A DNA stretch of 64,000 nt from Candidatus Woesearchaeota archaeon (GTDB taxonomy: Archaea; Nanobdellota; Nanobdellia; Woesearchaeales; GW2011-AR4), in the NCBI GenBank assembly GCA_016185755.1, contig JACPMX010000006.1, positions 1-64,000 of the forward strand. The letters are read 5' to 3'. Below the pieces are notes generated by a model, which saw only the letters and a list, made by a program, of their open reading frames with translations, was not told the origin of the DNA and ran no database searches. The position numbers and the translations under genes are program-made. Positions 56,822 to 64,000 of the stretch are shown piece after piece (the stretch's first letter is position 1; each line of letters begins with the position of its first letter).

Positions 56822-58291
56822 ATGTTCAAGTTCCTGAAAGACAAGCTGAAAAGCGCAATATCGAAAATTTCTGAAGGCGTCGAGAAAGAGGGTAAACTAG
56901 AAGAGAAGGAAGTAGAAATTCCAGTCCAAAATGCCCCTGAGCCGGAAACAAAGGGATTTTTTGCAAGAATCAAGGAGAAGATTGTAGGCAAACCGGAAAT
57001 AAAGGTGCAGCCTTCTGTAGACGAGCCCGAAGAAACTGTACCTGAGGTTATGTCTAAAAATGAACTTGAAGCCCTTAAAAAAACAACCGAAAATACAGAG
57101 ATTGCAGGGAGTAGTATCCCAGAGTTTTATGGCAAAGCTAAAAAGATGCATTATGATGAAAAATTTCATGAAAAAAGCCAAAAAACTTTTGAAGCCAATA
57201 TTGAAAAAGCAAAACAAGAAACTCACCAAAAAAAGCTTAAGAAAGCCCGCAAGCCCGATGTCAAAATCTTCCATAAGCCGAAGGAGATTGAAAAAGAAAA
57301 AATAAAGGAAGAATTGTTTGAAAAAATAAAGCCAAAAATAGAGGCAAAGGAAATATTTGAAGCAAAAAAAACAGAGCCAAAAGAGGAAAAAATAATCGAG
57401 CCCGGGAAAAAAGGCTTTTTTGCAGCGATAAGGGAAAAAATAATAACAACAAAGATTGATGAAGCTCAGTTTGAGAAGCTGTTTTGGGAAATGGAAATGG
57501 CCCTTATGGAAAGCAACGTGGCTGTTGAAGTGATAGGAAAAATAAAGAATGACCTGAAAAGCGAGCTTGTTGAAAAGCCGATAAGGAGAACCAAGGTAGA
57601 GGATACGGTTATGCTGGCTTTGAAGAGCTCAATTGAGGGGCTGTTTGAAAATGATGGCATCAATCTGCTTGATGAAATAAAAAGCAAGCAGGAAAAGCCC
57701 TATGTCATAGCTTTCTTCGGCATTAACGGAAGCGGCAAGACAACAAGCATTGCAAAGCTGGCAAGCATGCTGAAGTCAAATAAAATCTCGTGCGTCCTTG
57801 CAGCCTCTGACACTTTCAGGGCAGCATCAATAGAGCAGCTGCAGCAGCATGCTGACAAGCTGGAAATAAAGCTGATCAAGCATGATTATGGAAGCGACCC
57901 TGCAGCAGTGGCATTTGATGCAGTTAAGCATGCAAAGGCAAAAAACATCGACGCTGTTCTGGTTGACACTGCGGGCAGGATGCACAGCAATGAAAATCTT
58001 ATTGCCGAGATGAAAAAAATAATAAGGGTTGCAAAGCCTGACTTGAAGATATTTGTGGGAGAAAGCATAACCGGAAATGACTGTGTCGAGCAGGCAAAGA
58101 CATTCAACGATGCAGTAGGCATTGACGGGATAATACTGGCTAAAGCAGATATTGACGAGAAAGGCGGCGCTGCCGTTTCTGTCTCTTATGTGACGAAAAA
58201 GCCGATTTTATTTCTGGGAACCGGGCAAGCATACAGCGACCTTGAGACTTTTGACAAGGAAAAGATAATGAAGAATATTGGATTGGCTTGA
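56822..58291 (+). CDS. ftsY: Signal recognition particle receptor FtsY
   Basis: A 489-residue GTPase that docks SRP-ribosome complexes at the membrane. The first ~190 residues are a long charged Lys/Glu region (typical of membrane-associating FtsY N-termini), then the NG domain: FFGINGSGKTTSIAKLASML (G1), ASDTFRAASIEQLQQHADKL, VLVDTAGRMHSNENLIAEMK, and GIILAKADIDEKGGAAVSV (TKxD variant AKAD) with GTGQAYSDLETFD at the end. Gene order with prefoldin alpha is common in archaea. The long charged region is larger than in many archaeal FtsY. Confidence 0.96.
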   Translation: MFKFLKDKLKSAISKISEGVEKEGKLEEKEVEIPVQNAPEPETKGFFARIKEKIVGKPEIKVQPSVDEPEETVPEVMSKNELEALKKTTENTEIAGSSIPEFYGKAKKMHYDEKFHEKSQKTFEANIEKAKQETHQKKLKKARKPDVKIFHKPKEIEKEKIKEELFEKIKPKIEAKEIFEAKKTEPKEEKIIEPGKKGFFAAIREKIITTKIDEAQFEKLFWEMEMALMESNVAVEVIGKIKNDLKSELVEKPIRRTKVEDTVMLALKSSIEGLFENDGINLLDEIKSKQEKPYVIAFFGINGSGKTTSIAKLASMLKSNKISCVLAASDTFRAASIEQLQQHADKLEIKLIKHDYGSDPAAVAFDAVKHAKAKNIDAVLVDTAGRMHSNENLIAEMKKIIRVAKPDLKIFVGESITGNDCVEQAKTFNDAVGIDGIILAKADIDEKGGAAVSVSYVTKKPILFLGTGQAYSDLETFDKEKIMKNIGLA

Positions 58292-58954
58292 TCAATAAAA
58301 CTCAATCTTCCCGTCCAGGTAAATCCCCTTGTGCAGCTTCACAGGCCTCCATTCATCAGCAATCAAATCGGCATGCAGCCATTCTGCAAGCTCTTCTGCA
58401 TTCCCTATAGTCGCGCTCAGCCCTATTATCTGCACATTCTTTAAAATCTTTTTTAGGATGGTGAGCAGGATCTCCAGCGTAGGGCCCCTTTCAGTGTCGT
58501 TAAGGAGATGGATTTCGTCAACAACAACAGTTGCTATGCCTGCAAGCCATGGCGCATGGTGCCTTGTCAAAGAGTCAAGCTTTTCTGATGTAGTGACAAT
58601 CAGGTCGTAGTCTGCAAGAAAAGGGTCTGCCGAATCAATATCTCCGATGGACAGCGCGATTTTCGCGATATCCCCGTATTTCCTCTTGAAGTCCCTGTAT
58701 TTTTCTGATGCAAGCGCCTTAAGCGGAACAATGTAAACTGCCTTTCCTTTTCCCTCAATTACTGATTTCATAGCAGCAAGCTCAGCTATCAGGGTTTTTC
58801 CAGATGCGGTAGGGGTGCAGACAAGAAGGCTTTTTCCCTCCAAAAGGCCTTTTTTGACTGATTTTTCCTGGGCAGGCCTGAGCTTTGTTATCTCTTTTTC
58901 AAGAATGCCGTAAAGCTCCCTGGGTATCCTGTCTTTTATTGATTTCAGCTCCAT
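58292..58954 (-). CDS. Ski2/Hel308-like helicase fragment (first RecA domain only)
   Basis: A 220-residue protein. Motif I CTPTASGKTLIAELAA, Ia VPLKALASEKYRDFKRKYG, Ib VTTSEKLDSLTRHH, II VVDEIHLLND and III GLSATIGNAEELAEWL are all present, and the sequence stops shortly after ADEWRPVKLHKGIYLDGKIE. The second RecA domain and accessory domains of the ~700-residue helicases are missing. The stop is in frame and next to the ftsY stop, so this is a truncated or split helicase. The N-terminus looks complete. Confidence 0.8.
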   Translation of the reverse strand: MELKSIKDRIPRELYGILEKEITKLRPAQEKSVKKGLLEGKSLLVCTPTASGKTLIAELAAMKSVIEGKGKAVYIVPLKALASEKYRDFKRKYGDIAKIALSIGDIDSADPFLADYDLIVTTSEKLDSLTRHHAPWLAGIATVVVDEIHLLNDTERGPTLEILLTILKKILKNVQIIGLSATIGNAEELAEWLHADLIADEWRPVKLHKGIYLDGKIEFY

Positions 58955-59028
58955 GATTCGGAATATCCCACTATTGTTTTTAAATATTATGAAAAAAATT
59001 TATATACCGGATGCACCAGTTCCGGGAA

Positions 59029-59454
59029 ATGAAACCTCTGGCTCATTTTATTGCATCCCTTGCCTTGGCTGCGCTGCTTTATCCCGTGCTTGGCTGGAAA
59101 GCCATGCTCATCTTTGCAGGCGGAGTTCTCATAGACATCGACCATTATCTCTGGTATGTTTACAAATACCGGAAAATCGGCTTTTTTAAGGCATACAGAT
59201 TCTTCTCGAAAAACACAGATGCAAGGGATTTTTCAAATTTCGAGGGAATACTGCTTTTGTTCCACACAGTGGAATTTTTGCTTGTATCAGTTGTGCTGTC
59301 TTTTTATTCCCGGCTGGCTCTTGCCTTTACAGCAGGATTGATTCTGCACTATGGGTTAGACACTATCTACTTATACCGCATAGCGGGCCGGTTTATTGTG
59401 AATCACTCCCTAATCCACTGGATTTACAGCAGCCATATCAAAAAGCTTAAATAA
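59029..59454 (+). CDS. Membrane-bound metal-dependent hydrolase-like protein (DUF457/YdjM-like)
   Basis: A protein of 141 residues starting MKPLAHFIASLALAALLYPV; this ATG lies ~28 nt after TATA-like ATTTATATACC, while the next ATG upstream is too close to the box. Three to four hydrophobic segments contain AHFIASL, GVLIDIDHYLWYV with the Asp-x-Asp-His motif, and FSNFEGILLLFHTVEFLL, matching the YdjM/DUF457 family named for its similarity to metal-dependent hydrolases. Role unknown. Confidence 0.75.
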   Translation: MKPLAHFIASLALAALLYPVLGWKAMLIFAGGVLIDIDHYLWYVYKYRKIGFFKAYRFFSKNTDARDFSNFEGILLLFHTVEFLLVSVVLSFYSRLALAFTAGLILHYGLDTIYLYRIAGRFIVNHSLIHWIYSSHIKKLK

Positions 59455-59475
59455 TTCTATAATGAGTTGGTGCCT

Positions 59476-60414
59476 ATGGGCACAATAAGGAAAGACTATA
59501 TTCTTGACCGGTGGGTGTACTATGCGGCTGAAAGGAAAAAAAGGCCCAGGGACTTCAAGAGCATAGAGGTCAAAGACAATTCAAAAGCATGCTTTTTCTG
59601 CCCGTGGAACACGCATTTGACGCCTCCGGAAATCGGCAGGGTCGAGTACAAAAACGGGTGGAAAATGAGGTGGTTCCTGAACAAGTTTCCTGCATTAAGG
59701 AAAAAAGGAAGCCCCAAAATAAAATCCAAAAAATTCTTCTCTGAAGGGGATTCTTACGGCGTTCACGAGGTGATTGTTGAAACCCCGCATCATAAATCCC
59801 AGCTTGCCGACCTGCCGGTTCAGCAGATAAGGGAGCTGCTCGGTGTTTATAAGTGGAGGATAAGGGAATTGAGCGGCGTTAAAGGAATAAAGTATGTCAG
59901 CGTATTCAAGAACCATGGAAAGGACGCAGGCACTTCTCTTGTCCACAGCCATTCGCAGGTTATGGCCTTGACCCAGGTTCCGCAGCTAATAGAAGAAAAA
60001 CTGGTTGCAGTAAAAAAACACAAGAAATGCCCTTATTGCGACATCATAAAAGCCGAGACAAAGTCAAAAAGAAAGATTTTCGAGACAAAAAATGTCGTTG
60101 CATTTGCCCCTTTTGCCTCGCGCTTCAACTACGAGGCCTGGATATTCACAAAGCAGCACAAAAGGGCAATGGAAGGGCTTGAGGAAAATGAATTGATGGA
60201 TCTGGCATCAGCCTTGAAAAAAATAATATCCAAATTGAAAAGCATCAATGTTTCCTACAATTTTTACGTCCATTACTCCCCTTCAAATGAAGACCTGCAC
60301 TTCCACATTGAAGTGGCTCCAAGAATGGCAACATGGGGCGGCTTTGAATTGTCGACAAACTATGTCATAAATTCTGTTTTACCGGAAGACGCGGCAAGGT
60401 TTTACAGAGGATGA
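59476..60414 (+). CDS. galT: Galactose-1-phosphate uridylyltransferase-like protein
   Basis: A 312-residue HIT-fold nucleotidyltransferase starting MGTIRKDYILDRWVYYAAER; TATA-like CTTAAATAATT lies ~27 nt upstream. A zinc pair CFFCPWN with a later CPYCDIIKAE, the GalT signature HSHSQVMALTQVP and a final HFHIEVAPR are visible. It transfers UMP between UDP-sugars and galactose-1-phosphate or a similar sugar phosphate; the true substrate may be different, as archaeal members can be ADP- or UDP-specific. Overlaps the next convergent gene by 13 bases. Confidence 0.85.
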   Translation: MGTIRKDYILDRWVYYAAERKKRPRDFKSIEVKDNSKACFFCPWNTHLTPPEIGRVEYKNGWKMRWFLNKFPALRKKGSPKIKSKKFFSEGDSYGVHEVIVETPHHKSQLADLPVQQIRELLGVYKWRIRELSGVKGIKYVSVFKNHGKDAGTSLVHSHSQVMALTQVPQLIEEKLVAVKKHKKCPYCDIIKAETKSKRKIFETKNVVAFAPFASRFNYEAWIFTKQHKRAMEGLEENELMDLASALKKIISKLKSINVSYNFYVHYSPSNEDLHFHIEVAPRMATWGGFELSTNYVINSVLPEDAARFYRG

Positions 60415-61205
60415 TTACTTCTTACAGCAAGGTACTCTCTTTGATGTTCGGGAACATCGCCATTAGACATATAGTTAGCTGCTCTTGATATTTGTTCTAT
60501 AGCTCTCTTTACAAAATCTCCAATTGATGCCGAGCCACCAGGGTGATTCGTATATAACGACCGCACAAAATGGCCAAATTCTGCCCTGGTAAAAGGCAAA
60601 GTTATCATCCTGAATCTTGTGTCTTGTGGAAAACAGCGAAAACCTTCATGCGGCGTTACAAAATAAAGGTTTGCCCTTCTAAAAAATTCCGTATGTTCTG
60701 ATTGAATTGCTAAATAGCCTTTTACTTTCCTTTCGACAATTTCATGATTTTCGGTAATTGTAAACTCACAAAATCCAGTTATTTTTCTTGAGCTGCCATA
60801 CGACTTTACAATAAGTCCATCAGGCACTTGGACCCTATCAAGCGAATCAAAGCCGGCAGGGTTGGCTATATCGCTGGCATTAGGATACAACAAATCAAAA
60901 AATCTTTTTGTTCTTTTTGGGGACAAAACTGTAAAATCTCTAAGATGTTGCACGAGGTAGATAAATGCAACCTCTTCGAATATTTTTCCAGCGAATCTTC
61001 GAGATATCTCATTCAGGCCTTCAACATTCAAGGGGCCTAAAATTATACCTGTAAAAAATTTATAAGCATCCGGAAAATTAGATTCAATAAAACTAAAGAG
61101 ATCTTCCTTTGATATCCCGGCTAGTGGTCTGGCTTGTGACTCATCTATTTGCTCCCCAACCAAATCATCTAGGGAGATTCTTAAGCGCCTTATTCTTTCG
61201 TCCAT
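60402..61205 (-). CDS. Hypothetical 267-residue protein
   Basis: A soluble protein starting MDERIRRLRISLDDLVGEQI. It contains FAGKIFEEVAFIYLVQHLRD, QVPDGLIVKSYGSSRKITGF and CEFTITENHEIVERKVKGYLA, a spacing that loosely recalls a PD-(D/E)XK nuclease (Glu in an early helix, Asp in PDGLI, Glu-x-Thr in CEFT), but a normal Lys of the E-x-K is missing. I cannot assign a family. TATA-like TTTTAAAGC lies ~25 nt upstream. It is a standalone gene. Confidence 0.6.
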   Translation of the reverse strand: MDERIRRLRISLDDLVGEQIDESQARPLAGISKEDLFSFIESNFPDAYKFFTGIILGPLNVEGLNEISRRFAGKIFEEVAFIYLVQHLRDFTVLSPKRTKRFFDLLYPNASDIANPAGFDSLDRVQVPDGLIVKSYGSSRKITGFCEFTITENHEIVERKVKGYLAIQSEHTEFFRRANLYFVTPHEGFRCFPQDTRFRMITLPFTRAEFGHFVRSLYTNHPGGSASIGDFVKRAIEQISRAANYMSNGDVPEHQREYLAVRSNHPL

Positions 61206-61278
61206 TAATCACGCCTAAAACAATTAAAAACAAGGCAGCTTTTAAAGCTTTCTAAAGTTACTACTTTAAAATAAGAAC

Positions 61279-62025
61279 CTATTTGGCCTTCCCCTGCGCT
61301 GCAACAGCCTGAATCTTTGCCTCAATCTCTTTGGGGTCCCCGAGAAAATAATGCCGCACTGGCTTAAGATTATCATCTAATTCGTAAACAAGCGGAATGC
61401 CGGTCGGAATGTTCAGCTCAACAATGTCCTTGTCCGGAACATTGTCAAGGTACTTGACTATTGCCCTCGAGCTGTTGCCGCTTGCAACAATAATTATTTT
61501 TTTATTTTTTTTAAGCGCAGGGGCAATTTCACTTTTCCAGTAGGGAACCACTCTTTTAACGACATCTTTCAAGCACTCTGTCAATGGGATTTCATTTTTT
61601 TTGAGGTCCTTGTATTTCGGGTCATTGCCCGAGTACCTTTCATCTGTTTTCTTGAGTGCCGGCGGCCTTATGTCGTAGCTTCTTCTCCATTTCAGCACTT
61701 GTTCCTCGCCGTATTTTGCAGCCATCTCAGCCTTGTTCAGTCCCTGCAGCGCGCCATAATGCCTTTCGTTCAGCTTCCAAGAATTGACAACAGGAATGTG
61801 CCTTAAATTCATTTCCCCGAGGACTATAGACAGCGTTTCCGTGCATCGTTTCAAAATATTTGTGTATGCAACATCAAAGCTGAATCCTTTCTCTTTCAAT
61901 ACCTTTCCTGCCTTCCTTGCCTCTTCGACACCGTTCTCTGTTAACGGGACATCAGTCCAGCCAGTAAACCTATTTTCCCTGTTCCAAGTGCTTTCCCCAT
62001 GCCTTAAAAGTACAAGCTTTATCAT
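61279..62025 (-). CDS. gpmA: 2,3-bisphosphoglycerate-dependent phosphoglycerate mutase
   Basis: A protein of 248 residues from ATG at 62025, one base after the enolase stop; further upstream the frame is open but inside eno. Markers: [22 protein letters not shown] (His nucleophile), [39 protein letters not shown]-like and [14 protein letters not shown], with [19 protein letters not shown] at the end. It interconverts 3- and 2-phosphoglycerate, just before enolase. Most archaea use unrelated cofactor-independent mutases, so this is a bacterial-type gene, here co-transcribed with eno. Confidence 0.96.
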   Translation of the reverse strand: MIKLVLLRHGESTWNRENRFTGWTDVPLTENGVEEARKAGKVLKEKGFSFDVAYTNILKRCTETLSIVLGEMNLRHIPVVNSWKLNERHYGALQGLNKAEMAAKYGEEQVLKWRRSYDIRPPALKKTDERYSGNDPKYKDLKKNEIPLTECLKDVVKRVVPYWKSEIAPALKKNKKIIIVASGNSSRAIVKYLDNVPDKDIVELNIPTGIPLVYELDDNLKPVRHYFLGDPKEIEAKIQAVAAQGKAK

Positions 62026-62026
62026 T

Positions 62027-63298
62027 TTATATTTTGGCAAATCCAGCCTTTTTCCCCAATTCTTCCCCAATTTTCAGCAGCCTGTTGTATTTGGCAGTCC
62101 TTTCGCTTCTTGCAGGAGCTCCAAACTTGCTTTGGCTTGCCCCCAAGCCGACTGCCAGGTCGGCGATGAAGCTGTCTTCTGTCTCCCCGCTTCTGTGGCT
62201 CACAACGACATTCCATTTGTTTTTAAAAGACAAATTTGCAGCATCTATTGACTCAGTAACTGTACCTATCTGGTTGACTTTCAAGAGCAGCGCATTGCAT
62301 GCCTTGCGCTCAAGAGCCGTCCTTATCCTGCCAATGTTCGTCACAAGAAGGTCATCCCCGACAATTTGTATCTTATTTCCCAGTTCCTTGTTAAAAAGCT
62401 GCCATCCTTCCCAGTCATCCTGGGCAAAGCCGTCTTCTATCGAGATTATCGGAAATTTTCCTGCCAAGTTCCTGTAAAAGTCTGTCAGGCCTCCTTTGCT
62501 GTAGCCCTTTCCCATTATATTGTACTTGTCATTTTTCTCGTCGTAGAATTCAGATGCAGCGCAGTCCAGGGCAAGCTTTATTTTACCGGAGTATCCGCTT
62601 TCACCAATTGCTTTCATCAGCAGCTCAAGCCTTTCCCCAATATCTTCAATTGGAGGGGCAAACCCGCCTTCATCACCAAGCAGTATTGCCTTTGCCCCGT
62701 ATTTTCGTTTTAAAATATTTTTCAAAGCATGGTAAGTTTCAACTCCTGCCCTCAATGCATCATTGAAATTTTTAAAGCCGGTAGGCATTATCATGTGCTC
62801 CTGTATGTCATTGTCAACTCCGGCATGCTTTCCGCTGTTTATCACATTCATCTGGGGGACTGGCAAAATAAGCTTTTTTGAGTTTGATAATCCTTGAATG
62901 TGCCCGTATAACGTGTTATTGCTGCATATGGCGCCTGCCTTGCACACTGCCATTGAAGCCCCCAAAAGGGCATTCGCGCCAAGCCTTGACTTGTTTTCTG
63001 TCCCGTCCAATTCAATCAGAAAATTGTCGATTTCCCCCTGCCTTCTGCAGTCAAGCCCTATCAGTTTTTTTGCTATGATTTTATTCACATTAGAAACAGC
63101 CTTGAGGACTCCTTTGCCGCTGTGCCTTCTTTTGTCATTGTCCCTTAATTCCAGCGCCTCGTGTATTCCTGTTGAAGCCCCGCTTGGCACAATGGACTTG
63201 GCGCAGCAGGATCTTGTTGCAAGGCAAACTTCAATTGTCGGGCTGCCCCTGGAGTCCAAAACTTCCCTTGCCGTGACCTTTTTTATCCTGAAATCCAA
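62027..63298 (-). CDS. eno: Enolase
   Basis: A 423-residue enzyme turning 2-phosphoglycerate into phosphoenolpyruvate. Markers: [17 protein letters not shown]-like ([17 protein letters not shown]), [104 protein letters not shown] and [21 protein letters not shown]. Full length. TATA-like ATTTAAATAGC lies ~30 nt upstream; gpmA follows at one base. Confidence 0.97.
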   Translation of the reverse strand: MDFRIKKVTAREVLDSRGSPTIEVCLATRSCCAKSIVPSGASTGIHEALELRDNDKRRHSGKGVLKAVSNVNKIIAKKLIGLDCRRQGEIDNFLIELDGTENKSRLGANALLGASMAVCKAGAICSNNTLYGHIQGLSNSKKLILPVPQMNVINSGKHAGVDNDIQEHMIMPTGFKNFNDALRAGVETYHALKNILKRKYGAKAILLGDEGGFAPPIEDIGERLELLMKAIGESGYSGKIKLALDCAASEFYDEKNDKYNIMGKGYSKGGLTDFYRNLAGKFPIISIEDGFAQDDWEGWQLFNKELGNKIQIVGDDLLVTNIGRIRTALERKACNALLLKVNQIGTVTESIDAANLSFKNKWNVVVSHRSGETEDSFIADLAVGLGASQSKFGAPARSERTAKYNRLLKIGEELGKKAGFAKI

Positions 63299-63384
63299 AA
63301 TTCCACCTAATGGGCAAAATAAAATTAGCTATTTAAACATTTCGGACGCAAAATTTTAAATAAGATTGAAGTGCCTGCCAAAGA

Positions 63385-63846
63385 ATGATAAGGAAAGACA
63401 TCAACAAAAGGCTGCTTGTCATGATTGCATTGCTTCTTGCATTGCTTTTATTATCTATTGTCTTCTACGAGATAAGGCTGTGGAACATTTTTAGCCACTA
63501 CAAAAAGAATTTTGGATTATACGGCCCCCAAAGCTCCCTTTTTGAAAGGTTAAACAGGACATCAGCCATAAAGGAAACGGCATTAATCGACAAAAAATAT
63601 CTGGAAAAAAGGTATGCTGATCTCCTCGGGCAGAATGAGAAGCTGACGGAAAAAATAGAGTCTCTGAAGGAAGAGCTGACCCTTGTCAAGTCCCGGGAAG
63701 AATACCAAAAGGCCAGGGACGAAGGCCCTGTTGCCCAGTTCAGGCTCATACAGGAGAAAAACACGGAGATAGCCAGGCTGAAAGAGGATATCCGGGAATT
63801 GTGCCTCAAATTAAGCTCTTATAATATAACCGAAAAAATCTGCTGA
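63385..63846 (+). CDS. Membrane-anchored coiled-coil protein
   Basis: A 153-residue protein. One N-terminal transmembrane helix (LLVMIALLLALLLLSIVFYE, ~10-29), then a linker with LYGPQSSLFERLNRTS, then a long coiled coil (~70-140: LEKRYADLLGQNEKLTEKIE; LIQEKNTEIARLKEDIRELC). TATA-like TTTAAATAAG is ~28 nt before the ATG. It is convergent with another coiled-coil gene just beyond. Unknown function; might be a structural or anchoring protein. Confidence 0.75.
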   Translation: MIRKDINKRLLVMIALLLALLLLSIVFYEIRLWNIFSHYKKNFGLYGPQSSLFERLNRTSAIKETALIDKKYLEKRYADLLGQNEKLTEKIESLKEELTLVKSREEYQKARDEGPVAQFRLIQEKNTEIARLKEDIRELCLKLSSYNITEKIC

Positions 63847-64000
63847 CTACCCGATGTAATCCAGCTCCTTGCCAAGCTTCTTCTGCAGCCTCTTCAGTGC
63901 AGCCTGCTTTGTGACCTCGCTGAGCTGCTCTGTTTTTTTGAGTATTTCCCCTTCAATGTCCTTTATTTCCCTGTCCAGCTTGTTGATGTCAAGCTTCAGG
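63847..64000 (-). CDS. C-terminal part of a coiled-coil protein (partial)
   Basis: Only the last ~50 codons are inside the window: LKLDINKLDREIKDIEGEIL, KKTEQLSEVTKQAALKRLQK, KLGKELDYIG and a stop. The heptad spacing and charge predict a coiled coil; the final KLGKELDYIG may be a short globular end. The 5' part lies beyond the right edge. It ends one base after the convergent gene's stop. Confidence 0.7.
   Translation of the reverse strand, partial: LKLDINKLDREIKDIEGEILKKTEQLSEVTKQAALKRLQKKLGKELDYIG

Overview
The window is archaeal chromosome, most likely from a DPANN-type lineage (a Woesearchaeota/Pacearchaeota/Diapherotrites-like genome is my best guess; the phylum cannot be fixed by eye). 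Archaeal markers are aIF1A, ribosomal proteins S8e and L37e, an Sm-like protein, Pth2, prefoldin alpha, PurP, class I lysyl-tRNA synthetase, NikR, tRNA introns of bulge-helix-bulge type, and TATA boxes about 25-30 nt before many start codons, which implies leaderless transcripts. Bacterial-looking genes (signal peptidase II, cofactor-dependent phosphoglycerate mutase, DAP-pathway lysine genes) sit among them without an obvious island boundary.

Layout. 0-2.4 kb: a DUF488 regulator (cut by the window edge) divergent from an IS6/IS240-like transposase, both promoters carrying the same palindrome. 2.4-8 kb: a giant secreted subtilase, SppA and small membrane proteins. 8-17.6 kb: translation/RNA genes (aIF1A, S8e, Sm-like, L37e, Pth2), signal peptidase II, small zinc and membrane proteins, a tRNA-Leu with two introns and tRNA-Lys. 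17.8-28.8 kb: a lysine/threonine block: ACT regulator, dapB-dapA-lysA-dapL-lysC-asd, hom, a P-loop kinase, thrC. 28.9-34.3 kb: lysS, then a nickel block: NiCoT transporter, larE, larB, larC and divergent nikR. 34.4-37.7 kb: a retropepsin-like protease and RimK-like ligase pair with AT-rich insertions and a toxin-antitoxin pair. 37.7-51.4 kb: purine nucleotide synthesis (purA, two purP, guaA, purF, purD, formyl-THF cyclo-ligase), mixed with a secreted beta-helix protein and a small putative lipoprotein. 51.4-54.5 kb: tRNA-Gly and tRNA-Val with introns at unusual positions, scpA, a transposase relic, a two-gene unknown cassette, VapBC. 54.5-64 kb: prs, prefoldin alpha, SAM hydrolase-like DUF62, ftsY, a helicase fragment, galT-like, gpmA and eno, coiled-coil proteins.

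How the genes work together. Prs makes PRPP for PurF; PurD, PurP, PurA and GuaA carry purines onward. Aspartate flows through LysC and Asd either to DAP/lysine (DapA, DapB, DapL, LysA) or, through Hom, a candidate homoserine kinase and ThrC, to threonine. The nickel cluster should import nickel, build the nickel-pincer nucleotide and control itself with NikR, although no LarA-type enzyme is present here. Signal peptidase II is matched by two proteins with lipobox-like signal peptides.

Most notable: three of four tRNA genes carry introns, including three introns at non-canonical positions; a dispersed hairpin element with compensatory base changes occurs four times; the nickel-pincer operon lacks its target enzyme; the kinase between hom and thrC is a candidate missing pathway enzyme; and there is a possible bacterial-style lipoprotein route in an archaeon.
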